This document shows positions 1 through 5,921 of a stretch of DNA of 7,531 nucleotides, piece after piece. The notes below the pieces were generated by a model that saw only the letters and a list, made by a program, of their open reading frames with translations, did not search any database and was not told where the DNA came from. A program made the translations under genes and the position numbers. How positions within the stretch are numbered: position 1 is the stretch's first letter; each line of letters opens with the position of its first letter. Origin of the DNA: an uncultured Bacillota bacterium (GTDB taxonomy: Bacteria > Bacillota > Clostridia > Peptostreptococcales > Anaerovoracaceae); the NCBI GenBank assembly GCA_959606705.1, contig CAUHLX010000132.1, forward strand, positions 1 through 7,531, in the 5' to 3' direction.

Positions 1-84
1 ATCCAAAAGCAAAATGTGGGACGTTTGATTCGCATCCCCAAAGGCAACATCATAAGCTACCTTGGCTTAGATAGCAAAAAATAA
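1..84 (+). CDS. Excisionase-like helix-turn-helix protein, C-terminal end (partial)
   Basis: The reading frame is open from base 1 and ends at TAA (82-84), giving 27 residues that end in GRLIRIPKGNIISYLGLDSKK. The pattern G-R-L-I-R-I-P-K followed by a short amphipathic helix is typical of the end of the small MerR-like HTH (HTH_17/excisionase) domain found in Xis proteins. In Tn916-type elements a small xis gene lies directly upstream of int on the same strand, which is the arrangement here. By family knowledge it would bend DNA at the element ends and favour excision. The 5' part lies outside the window, so the call rests on a short tail plus context. Confidence 0.6.
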   Translation: MQKQNVGRLIRIPKGNIISYLGLDSKK

Positions 85-90
85 GAATTG

Positions 91-109
91 AACCCCGAAA
101 AGGGGTTTT
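91..109 (+). terminator. Short hairpin between xis-like gene and integrase, possible weak terminator
   Basis: AACCCC (91-96) and GGGGTT (102-107) form a 6-bp stem with a GAAAA loop, followed by only a few T residues. It lies just after the xis-like stop and before the integrase promoter. The short T-tract makes it a weak or leaky terminator at best. Confidence 0.4.
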
Positions 110-132
110 GCGTAGAGCATTTCTTGATTTTA

Positions 133-141
133 TGCTATAAT
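133..141 (+). promoter_or_regulatory. Extended -10 promoter for the integrase
   Basis: TGCTATAAT (133-141) is a perfect extended -10 element (TGnTATAAT). No convincing -35 hexamer lies 16-18 bases upstream, which is common for extended -10 promoters. It lies about 50 bases before the integrase ATG, so the integrase can be transcribed separately from the xis-like gene. Confidence 0.5.
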
Positions 142-191
142 ATCACTGTCAATGGTAGGTGGAATATACCGCAAGAAGGAGAGACTATTTT

Positions 192-1559
192 ATGTTAGCG
201 GGACATCTACAGGAAAAAAGCGGCCAATACTATGCCGTACTGAATTGCAAACACCGTGATGGGAGACGTTTTCCTAAATGGGTGCCAACTGAATTACCGT
301 TCAAGAAGGGCAATAAGCGTGCGGCAGAAAGAATACTGGATCAACTGCGAAGCGCCTATAACATTTATGGTGAGCTGATTGAAGATGATGAGACTACACC
401 ATGCGAAAGCAGCACAGAGGCTTTGCCTCCAGTGAAAGGTTCCATCAATCCGGGTGATATGCTGTTTGCCGATTATATGCTCTACTGGCTATCCTATAAG
501 GAAACAGAGGTAGATCCAGTTACTTATGCCGGCTATTGTAATTCGGTGGAAAATTTTGTATATCCCTATTTCAAGGAACTGGGGGTGACGTTACAAGAAT
601 TACAGCCTATTCATCTGAAAGAGTTTTATCAGTATGAGCGCAAGGGTGATCCCGAAGCCGGTAAGAAAGCAAAAAAGGGAACAACAGTTGTTCGTTACCA
701 TGCGAATATTCACGCGGCATTGGAAGTGGCAATGGCAGATGGATTGGTAGGCAAAAACGTAGCACATAAACTGCGTCCTGGTACAGAAAAATTTATAGGG
801 CAATTTTATTTGCCCGAGGAAGCGCTTGAATGTATTCAGTATGCTGAGGGGACACGGTTAGAGCTGGCGGTTCTTTTTGGATTGTTTTACGGTCTTCGGA
901 GAAGTGAGATTGTAGGACTAAAATGGCAGAATTTTGATCTGGTCAGAAACACCTTTACCATCGCCCATACAGTAACGACCTATAAGCGCAAAGGACAAAA
1001 GGCGGTACTTTATGCCAAAGACAAGACGAAAAACAAATCCAGCTTGAGGACCCTTCCTCTGATTCCATTGTTTCAAGAGAAACTGAAAGCCTTATGGGAG
1101 CGGCAGCAAGAAGAGCGGAAACTATTTGGGAACTCCTATAATCCGCAGTACATCGGTTATGTGTATGTGGATGAGATAGGCAACCTCATAAAGCCGAATT
1201 ATATTTCAACGGCCTTCCCAAAGTTTCTGGTAAAGCATAATTTGCGGCGAATCAGATTCCATGATACCCGTCACAGTTGTGCCAGTTTACTGCTCAGGAA
1301 TAATGTGTCGATGAAACAGATCCAAGCATGGCTGGGGCACAGTGACTATAGCACGACAGCCAACCTCTATGCGCATTTGGATTTGGATGCCTCCTTGATG
1401 ATATCGGCTTCACAGCTTGACAAAGGACTCTTTGGAGGACAGCCACAACTGCCGGAGCCTTCTAATGGGCCATCATCCGGAGAAAACGAACAAATAAAAG
1501 AGAGCTGTCAGATTGCAGCTGACAGCTCTCAAGGTTTAAGCAGTGGGGCCATTCGCTAA
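192..1559 (+). CDS. int: Tyrosine recombinase / integrase of an integrative element
   Basis: A 455-residue site-specific recombinase of the phage/Tn916 integrase family. The N-terminal part (about 1-55, with GQYYAVLNCKHRDGRR) resembles an AP2-like arm-binding domain. Residues about 85-185 form the SAM-like core-binding domain, and about 205-400 the catalytic domain. The catalytic set is complete: Arg236 in GLRRSE, a Lys near 280-282 (TKNKSSLRTLPL), His357 and Arg360 in HDTRH, His383 in WLGHSD, and nucleophile Tyr393 in ANLYAHLD. ATG at 192 is preferred because AGAAGGAGAG ends about 8 bases before it; a GTG at 159 in the same frame lacks such a site. The gene ends 23 bases from the 3' end of tRNA-Ser and points at it, which suggests integration into that tRNA. 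Its last codons contain an 11-bp inverted repeat that looks like an antisense terminator. Confidence 0.93.
   Translation: MLAGHLQEKSGQYYAVLNCKHRDGRRFPKWVPTELPFKKGNKRAAERILDQLRSAYNIYGELIEDDETTPCESSTEALPPVKGSINPGDMLFADYMLYWLSYKETEVDPVTYAGYCNSVENFVYPYFKELGVTLQELQPIHLKEFYQYERKGDPEAGKKAKKGTTVVRYHANIHAALEVAMADGLVGKNVAHKLRPGTEKFIGQFYLPEEALECIQYAEGTRLELAVLFGLFYGLRRSEIVGLKWQNFDLVRNTFTIAHTVTTYKRKGQKAVLYAKDKTKNKSSLRTLPLIPLFQEKLKALWERQQEERKLFGNSYNPQYIGYVYVDEIGNLIKPNYISTAFPKFLVKHNLRRIRFHDTRHSCASLLLRNNVSMKQIQAWLGHSDYSTTANLYAHLDLDASLMISASQLDKGLFGGQPQLPEPSNGPSSGENEQIKESCQIAADSSQGLSSGAIR
1492..1530 (-). terminator. Rho-independent terminator of the tRNA-Ser transcript, inside the integrase 3' end
   Basis: On the - strand GAGAGCTGTCA (1530-1520) and TGACAGCTCTC (1510-1500) form a perfect 11-bp stem with a 9-base loop, followed directly by TTTTATTT (1499-1492). 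It lies about 50 bases past the tRNA-Ser 3' end. On the + strand no T-tract follows, so it should act mainly on the leftward transcript. It is embedded in the coding sequence of the integrase C-terminal tail. Confidence 0.75.
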
Positions 1560-1571
1560 AATATCCCCACT
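1542..1571. repeat. 7-bp inverted repeat flanking the integrase stop codon
   Basis: AGTGGGG (1542-1548) and CCCCACT (1565-1571) are perfect inverted repeats 16 bases apart, with the integrase TAA between them. No T-tract follows on either strand. It could be an RNA stem, a 3' processing feature of the tRNA transcript, or a recombinase-binding site next to the presumed attachment site. Confidence 0.4.
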
Positions 1572-1582
1572 ACGCAATGGAC

Positions 1583-1671
1583 TGGCGGAGAGTGAGGGAT
1601 TTGAACCCTCGGTACCAGAAAGGTACACTAGTTTTCGAGACTAGCTCCTTCGACCGCTCGGACAACTCTCC
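1583..1671 (-). tRNA. tRNA-Ser, anticodon CGA
   Basis: Class II tRNA read leftward. The acceptor arms are GGAGAGT at the 5' end and ACTCTCC at the 3' end, followed by discriminator G and an encoded CCA (1585-1583). The anticodon stem CTAGT/ACTAG encloses loop CTCGAAA, so the anticodon is CGA and it reads UCG. The long variable arm (GTACC/GGTAC) is characteristic of serine tRNAs, and the T arm is GAGGG/CCCTC with loop TTCAAAT. Discriminator G73 is also normal for tRNA-Ser. The integrase gene ends just beyond its 3' end, so the 3' half is the likely integration site. The second attachment copy would lie left of the window. Confidence 0.96.
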
Positions 1672-1679
1672 ATTTTTAA

Positions 1680-1917
1680 TTTTCTATATCAATTTCCTTC
1701 TGCTGTCGTTCCACCAAGTTCTTGCCCTTTCCGGGAAGAAGGAAAGAAAGCAGGAAAGAAATTTGATAACACACTATCATGCAGGAACACCAAAACCCTT
1801 TGTTCATGCGGGTTTGTGGGTGACATGGTTCCATGAAGCCGAAGGCTTTTCGAGTGCGGCTCGTTATGACCACTTCGATACTTCTCCCTGTTCACCGGAA
1901 AATCACCGGCGAATTGA
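1680..1917 (-). other. Structured leader upstream of tRNA-Ser, with a tRNA-Ser-like 5' segment
   Basis: This stretch of about 240 bases has no credible protein gene. Read leftward from the promoter at 1918-1946, bases 1887-1848 resemble the first half of a tRNA-Ser: a GGAGAAG-like acceptor, a D-arm-like CGAAGTGGTCATAACGAG, and CTCGAAA like the anticodon loop of the intact tRNA. No matching anticodon stem, variable arm or T arm follows. Hairpins come next: AAGCC/GGCTT (competing with GAGCCG/CGGCTT), CACC..AAACCC/GGGTTT..GGTG with an 11-base loop, and TGATA/TATCA. It may be a processed 5' leader, an independent small RNA, or the remnant of an older tRNA-directed integration. Confidence 0.4.
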
Positions 1918-1946
1918 ATTATAGCATAGACTCGAAGGTATTTCAA
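1918..1946 (-). promoter_or_regulatory. Sigma-70 promoter upstream of the structured leader and tRNA-Ser
   Basis: On the - strand TTGAAA (1946-1941), a 17-base spacer and a perfect TATAAT (1923-1918) make a near-consensus promoter. The -35 box overlaps the stop codon of the interrupted GNAT gene. The only downstream genes are the leader and tRNA-Ser, so this is probably the tRNA promoter. Confidence 0.7.
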
Positions 1947-2494
1947 CCGAAAGTTGAGATCGGAGAAAGTTCCTTCCACCGCAATTTTCTCAGGGACGCG
2001 ATGTAACGCACATCCTTCACTTGAGTACCCTCTATATTGCAGGCGCAGGTGTCCCCGCTGCACAGGAGCCCGCATTTTTCATAAAAAATCCGAGCTCTGC
2101 GGTTCTCTTTCATTACCCACAAATAAACATACGGCAGGCCCAAAGCGATCAATTCCCGCAGCGCTCGTTCAAGAAGTCCCCTGCCCACGCCGCGATCCCT
2201 ATACTCCGGCAGCACATACTGCTAAATTACTTCTCCCCAGCCTTGAAATTCTTCCTCTCTGGCCGCTCCGCAGGCCACGACTCCTATCGGCTTCGCTCCG
2301 TCACAGGCCATCAGTACCGTAAGATTTCCCTTTCCGATCCATTGGGTAAAAGCCTCCGTCCAGTGATCCTCCGCCAATCGATTCAAATAATCCTGCGGCA
2401 CCAAGCTCTCATACGCTCTTTTCCAGCTAGCCGCGTGGATTCTGCTCACCGAACCGGCGTCTTCCACACCGGCCTTTCCGTAACGAATCTCCAT
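1943..2494 (-). pseudogene. GNAT-family N-acetyltransferase interrupted by in-frame TAG
   Basis: Read from ATG 2494 to TGA 1943 this is one GNAT protein of 182 residues plus an internal TAG (2224-2222). The first 90 codons give the N-terminal half (MEIRYGKAGVEDAGSVSRIH, then HAASWKRAYESLVP and a GWGEVI strand). After the TAG the same frame continues with QYVLPEYRDRGVGRGLLERA, the acetyl-CoA-binding motif A (R-D-R-G-V-G), and FYEKCGL near the end. There is no frameshift. If the TAG terminates, the product lacks the CoA site and should be inactive; a GTG after it has no well-placed ribosome binding site. A strong AGGAGG lies before the ATG and only 4 bases separate it from the upstream GNAT stop, so both genes share the T-box operon. 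Alternatives are sequence error or amber readthrough. Confidence 0.85.
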
Positions 2495-2498
2495 CGTA

Positions 2499-3041
2499 TC
2501 ACCCTCCTAATCCGACCTGTTCCTTCCCTTCCGCCGCTTGTCTCTCCAAATAAAATCGCATATGAATCACGTCTTCCTTCCGGCCTTTCATTTCAAAGCC
2601 CTCCTTGATTCTTGCCGTCTCAACGAAGCCCAGGGAACGGTAGAGATGGAAAGCCCGAAGATTGGTGCCGCGCACCTGAAGCTCCACCACTTTCAATCCG
2701 TACTTCCAAGCACCTTCCAGAGCCGTCTCCAGCATCCGGCGCCCCAGACCCTGGTCCCGGTACTCCGGGCCAATTCCAATGCCCAGCACACCTGCCGTTT
2801 CCCCGTCTTCCTTCTTTTCCGGCGTAACATCGCACCACCCCACCACCTGATCCTGATTGTTCACCGCGAAAAAATAAGGATATCCTCTTTCGATTCCCTT
2901 CTTGTAAAAGGCCATCGATCGATCAAGCGGATAAGGCTGTTCCATACTCAAATATTTCTCTTCCCTCACCACTTCTGAGAAAGTCTCCCAATAAGAAGGA
3001 ATCAGACGTTCCTCGGCATCCACAATATAAATACTACGCAT
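2499..3041 (-). CDS. GNAT-family N-acetyltransferase
   Basis: A 180-residue GNAT protein that would transfer acetyl from acetyl-CoA to an amine, probably in the cytoplasm. The substrate cannot be told. Residues 55-72 form the central strand (YFFAVNNQDQVVGWCDV), and 86-104 the CoA-binding motif A with signature R-D-Q-G-L-G (95-100). LYRSLGF (133-139) is the usual motif B. The start at 3041 is chosen because AAAGGAGA lies about 6 bases upstream and the protein begins at a normal GNAT N-terminus. The same frame is open to 3164, but that part lies in the T-box terminator. It is the first gene of a two-gene operon behind the T-box and is followed after 4 bases by the interrupted GNAT gene. Confidence 0.9.
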   Translation of the reverse strand: MRSIYIVDAEERLIPSYWETFSEVVREEKYLSMEQPYPLDRSMAFYKKGIERGYPYFFAVNNQDQVVGWCDVTPEKKEDGETAGVLGIGIGPEYRDQGLGRRMLETALEGAWKYGLKVVELQVRGTNLRAFHLYRSLGFVETARIKEGFEMKGRKEDVIHMRFYLERQAAEGKEQVGLGG

Positions 3042-3103
3042 GTTCTTCTCCTTTCCCGCGCCATTCTCAGTGCCACTCGATCCCGCATAGGCAATCCCAA
3101 CAT

Positions 3104-3135
3104 AAAAAAGCTCCCATCCTTGAAAGGACGAGAGC
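3104..3135 (-). terminator. Regulated terminator of the T-box leader
   Basis: GCTCTCGTCCTT and AAGGATGGGAGC pair over 12 positions with two G-U wobbles and a short loop, followed by TTTTTT (3109-3104). The 5' arm starts right after the T-box sequence, the usual mutually exclusive arrangement with the antiterminator. It ends 62 bases before the first GNAT start codon. Confidence 0.88.
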
Positions 3136-3422
3136 GTATGCTTCGTGTTACCACCTTTTTTCACCGGCTCCTCGCGGAAACCGGTCTCTTCAAGTACGGA
3201 CTCTCCCTGCGACAGCCGGAAATCCGTCGGCCTGCCGGAAAATCGATACCCTAACGCTGTAATGGGCGTACCCAGCGCTGTCTACGCATTGAAGCGGTCG
3301 ACAGTGCGGCTCCGAGACCATGTTCGATCAAACCTCCCGCATCCCCTCTCACCCAATAGGGACTCTCTGTGCCGTTCTTTTCAACCTACTCTTCTCTTCA
3401 CAGCCTTTGTTTTTTCTAATTG
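3104..3422 (-). promoter_or_regulatory. T-box riboswitch, specifier AUG (probable tRNA-Met)
   Basis: All main T-box parts are visible on the - strand. Stem I begins with GGCTGTGAAGAGAAGAGTA, containing the AGTA loop-E strand (3390-3387), and continues to AGAGAG (3368-3363) and GGTGAGAGG of the distal part. The returning arm carries GAAC-ATG-G (3325-3318) and then TCTCGGAGCC. With the usual GAA-N-codon-purine layout the specifier is AUG (3321-3319). Stem III is ACCGG/CCGGT. The T-box AAAGGTGGTAACACGAAG (3158-3141) contains UGGU, which pairs with an uncharged ACCA end, so discriminator A, as in tRNA-Met. The terminator follows. Uncharged tRNA would stabilise the antiterminator and switch on the two GNAT genes. 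Confidence 0.9.
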
Positions 3423-3428
3423 TCATTC

Positions 3429-3457
3429 ATTCTAGTCCGAAATGACGAATCTGTCAA
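3429..3457 (-). promoter_or_regulatory. Sigma-70 promoter of the T-box/GNAT operon
   Basis: On the - strand a perfect TTGACA (3457-3452), a 17-base spacer and TAGAAT (3434-3429) form a strong promoter. The expected transcript start is near 3422, just before T-box stem I. Its -35 region lies about 40 bases from the rightward promoter of the aminopeptidase. Confidence 0.85.
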
Positions 3458-3494
3458 TAGCGTTTCGTCCCTTTTATTTTCCCCAGAAATTGGG

Positions 3495-3500
3495 TATAAT
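3495..3500 (+). promoter_or_regulatory. -10 element of the aminopeptidase promoter
   Basis: TATAAT at 3495-3500, about 80 bases before the aminopeptidase start, with no good -35 hexamer at the usual distance. The gene has no other candidate promoter because the upstream operon is transcribed divergently. Confidence 0.45.
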
Positions 3501-3582
3501 AGGCATGGAAGTATTTCAATACGCAATCCAAACGAAATCGACGGATAAAAATAAACAGAACAGAAAGAAATGAGGTATGAAA

Positions 3583-4692
3583 ATGGATTCGAGAATCAAG
3601 AAACTGGCTGAGAGCCTGGTCAATTATTCCTGTGATTTACAGAAAGGCGAACGAATTCTGATCTCCTATGACGGAGAATCCGCCAAACCCCTGGTCAAGC
3701 AGATCATAAAAGAGAGCTACGCGGCAGGCGGTTATCCCTATTTGGAACTTCGCGATTCCTCCGTAACCCGTGAAATCATGCTGGAATGCTGCGAAGAACA
3801 GCTGAAATTCCAGCTCGAATACCAGCTGGCTCAGATGAAAGGCATGGACGCCTATATCGCGATTCGCGCCGCCGACAACACCGCGGAGCTGGCGGACGTT
3901 CCCTCGGACAAGGCCGGTCTTTACAGCAAGGTGCTTCGCCCCGTTCAGGACCAGCGGGTCAATGAAACCAAATGGGTGGTTCTCCGCTATCCCAACAATG
4001 CCATGGCCCAACTGGCAAATACCAGCCTGGAACGCTTCGAAGATTTTTACTTCAAGGTGTGCACCCTGGATTACGCGAAGATGGCCAAAGCGATGGATTC
4101 TCTGGTGGAGTTGATGAACCGCACCGATCGGGTTCGCCTCACCGCCCCGGGGACGGATTTGACTTTTTCCATCAAGGACATCGGCGCGATCAAATGCTGC
4201 GGCGAACGAAACATTCCCGATGGCGAGGTGTACTCCGCCCCGGTGAAAGAATCCATGAACGGCACGATTTCCTACAACACCCCTTCCGAAGAACAAGGCT
4301 TTACTTTTGAGAACATCAAGTTCGAGATCGAGGACGGAAAAATCGTCAATGCCACGGCCAACGACACCAAACGCATCAATGAACTGCTGGACACCGACGA
4401 AGGCGCCCGTTACTTCGGCGAATTTTCCTTAGGAGTCAATCCGTACATTCTGCATCCCATGAAGGATACTCTGTTCGATGAAAAAATAGCCGGCAGCATT
4501 CATCTGACTCCCGGCTGTGCTTACGAGGACGCTTTTAATGGCAATCATTCTGCGGTTCACTGGGATCTGGTGCTGATCCAGCGGAAGGAATACGGCGGCG
4601 GAGAAATTTACTTCGACGATCGTTTGATCCGCAAGGACGGAATCTTCGTGGTTCCCGAACTGGAATGCCTGAACCCCGAAAATCTAAAATAA
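3583..4692 (+). CDS. M29-family metallo-aminopeptidase
   Basis: A 369-residue cytoplasmic aminopeptidase of family M29 (the AmpS/PepS/aminopeptidase T group), which removes N-terminal residues from peptides using two bound metal ions. The N-terminal domain (about 1-100) has the family pattern NYSCDLQKGERILISYDG. The metal and active-site residues known for the family are present: Glu215 in NIPDGEVY, Glu280 in GEFSLGVNPY, His307 and Tyr314 in HLTPGCAYED, and His326/Asp328 in HSAVHWD. Length is close to the usual 370-410. ATG 3583 is preferred because GAGGT lies 6 bases upstream; an in-frame ATG at 3577 directly abuts that site. It is a single gene, convergent with the glycerate kinase, with a 38-base gap and no clear terminator hairpin. 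Confidence 0.92.
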   Translation: MDSRIKKLAESLVNYSCDLQKGERILISYDGESAKPLVKQIIKESYAAGGYPYLELRDSSVTREIMLECCEEQLKFQLEYQLAQMKGMDAYIAIRAADNTAELADVPSDKAGLYSKVLRPVQDQRVNETKWVVLRYPNNAMAQLANTSLERFEDFYFKVCTLDYAKMAKAMDSLVELMNRTDRVRLTAPGTDLTFSIKDIGAIKCCGERNIPDGEVYSAPVKESMNGTISYNTPSEEQGFTFENIKFEIEDGKIVNATANDTKRINELLDTDEGARYFGEFSLGVNPYILHPMKDTLFDEKIAGSIHLTPGCAYEDAFNGNHSAVHWDLVLIQRKEYGGGEIYFDDRLIRKDGIFVVPELECLNPENLK

Positions 4693-4730
4693 AAAGTTTT
4701 GTATGGACACCTTCTTTCATTCGATCCTGC

Positions 4731-5921
4731 TCAACGGGTCCTCTCCTTTTTCGCGATCTCCATCCCGATGTGCACCATTCGAAACATCCGTTCCGCGGCG
4801 TCCGCGAACAGGCGCTCCGTCTCCTCCATCGCGGTGTTCAGAGACATGGGACGGCTGACGGAGGTCATGACACTGGCTCGGCTCTCGTAAAAATCCGCGG
4901 CTCCCTCGCCCATTCCTCCGGCAATGGCGATCACCGGGACACCATGTTCGAGGCATCGTTCGCGGATGCCTCCCGCCACCTTGCCAAAGGCCACGGTCTG
5001 CCCGTCCAGATTTCCCTCCCCGGTCACTGCCACATCCGCATTTTCAAGCAGCTCATCAAAATGTGCCAGCTCCAGCATCACGTCGATTCCCCGCCGCAGT
5101 TTTGCGTCCAGCACTCCCCGAAGAGCCGCCCCCATCCCTCCGGCCGCGCCGCTGCCCGGAAGCCGCGCCACCGACTTTCCCAAGGCCGCTTCCAGTACCC
5201 TGGCGTAATTGGACATTCCCGCTTCAAGATCATCCAGAATATCAGGACCGCCACCCTTCTGCGGGCCGTATACATAGGTCGCGCCCGTGGGGCCCAGCAA
5301 GGGGTTGGTCACATCACAGATGATCGTAAAGCTGCATTCCTTTAATTCCGGCAGCATTCCCTCACAATCGATTTTTCGAATCCGTTTCAGGGACGCGCCG
5401 CACCCCGGGAGAGCCCTTTCTTCTTCGTCCAGAAAGCGAACTCCCAAAGCTTCCAGCATTCCGATTCCGCCGTCGTTGGTGGCGCTGCCGCCGATTCCCA
5501 GCAGAAAATTCCGCGCCCCCCGACGGAGCGCGTCGGCGATCATCTCCCCGGTTCCTCCGGAACTGCGTGAGGGCAGATCGAACTCTCGGCCCGTTTTTCT
5601 TCCCGCTTCCTCCGCCAAGGGCAGTCCGGAAGCCTGAGCCATTTCCAGGACCGCGGTCCGGCCATCCGCCAGCATCGCATATTCCGCGCAGGTGTAAAAA
5701 CCCGCGACCGGGCCTTCTACCTCCACGGCGATCCGCTTTCCGCCGAAAAGGAACAGCAGCGCGTCCACCGTGCCTTCTCCGCCGTCCGCCATGGGAACCC
5801 CGTGGATTTCCAACTCCTTGTCCTCTCGAAATACCTTTTTTGCGGCCTGCGTCAGCAAACGAATCGCCTGTGTGGAGGACAGGCTTCCTTTAAAGGAATC
5901 CGGCGCCAGAATCAATTTCAT
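4731..5921 (-). CDS. glxK: Glycerate kinase, type-2 (GlxK/GarK family)
   Basis: A 396-residue kinase that phosphorylates D-glycerate with ATP, feeding it into lower glycolysis; the GlxK/GarK family usually makes 2-phosphoglycerate. Family signatures in order are APDSFKGSLSS (6-16), PMADGGEGTVDALL (43-56), SSGGTGEMI (120-128), GIGGSATNDGGIGMLEALG (142-160), GSGAAGGMGAALRG (257-269) and VTGEGNLDGQTVAFGK (299-314). The GEGN position is often Arg in relatives. The length is slightly above the usual 375-385. Its ATG overlaps the TGA of the dehydrogenase (ATGA, 5921-5918), and AGGTGA lies 7 bases before the ATG, so translation is probably coupled. The interrupted dehydrogenase upstream would supply D-glycerate, and premature termination there could lower kinase expression. 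Confidence 0.94.
   Translation of the reverse strand: MKLILAPDSFKGSLSSTQAIRLLTQAAKKVFREDKELEIHGVPMADGGEGTVDALLFLFGGKRIAVEVEGPVAGFYTCAEYAMLADGRTAVLEMAQASGLPLAEEAGRKTGREFDLPSRSSGGTGEMIADALRRGARNFLLGIGGSATNDGGIGMLEALGVRFLDEEERALPGCGASLKRIRKIDCEGMLPELKECSFTIICDVTNPLLGPTGATYVYGPQKGGGPDILDDLEAGMSNYARVLEAALGKSVARLPGSGAAGGMGAALRGVLDAKLRRGIDVMLELAHFDELLENADVAVTGEGNLDGQTVAFGKVAGGIRERCLEHGVPVIAIAGGMGEGAADFYESRASVMTSVSRPMSLNTAMEETERLFADAAERMFRMVHIGMEIAKKERTR

Noticed and set aside
159..191. GTG start giving a 466-residue integrase
   Set aside because: There is no ribosome binding site at good distance before GTG 159, whereas ATG 192 has AGAAGGAGAG.
1583..1671. The tRNA-Ser as an amber suppressor explaining the in-frame TAGs
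   Set aside because: Its anticodon is CGA, clearly read in loop CTCGAAA, not CUA. It cannot be the decoder of UAG by standard pairing.
1577..1924. Open frame of 115 codons on the + strand
   Set aside because: Its first part is the antisense of tRNA-Ser and the rest is the antisense of the structured leader. It has no ribosome binding site and shows no domain.
1689..2075. Open frame of 128 codons on the - strand
   Set aside because: It runs out of frame through the GNAT C-terminal half and into the non-coding leader. The GNAT frame carries the conserved motifs.
2021..2608. Open frame of 195 codons on the + strand
   Set aside because: It is antisense to the two GNAT genes, which have clear domains and ribosome binding sites.
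3042..3164. N-terminal extension of the first GNAT by 41 codons
   Set aside because: It would lie within the T-box terminator and antiterminator. ATG 3041 has AAAGGAGA at good distance and begins at the normal GNAT N-terminus.
3319..3322. Reading the T-box specifier as CAU (His) instead of AUG
   Set aside because: The usual layout has one base between GAA and the codon. The T-box UGGU also calls for discriminator A, while bacterial tRNA-His has C.
3637..4296. Long open frame on the - strand opposite the aminopeptidase
   Set aside because: The + strand carries all M29 catalytic motifs and a ribosome binding site. The antisense frame shows no recognisable domain.
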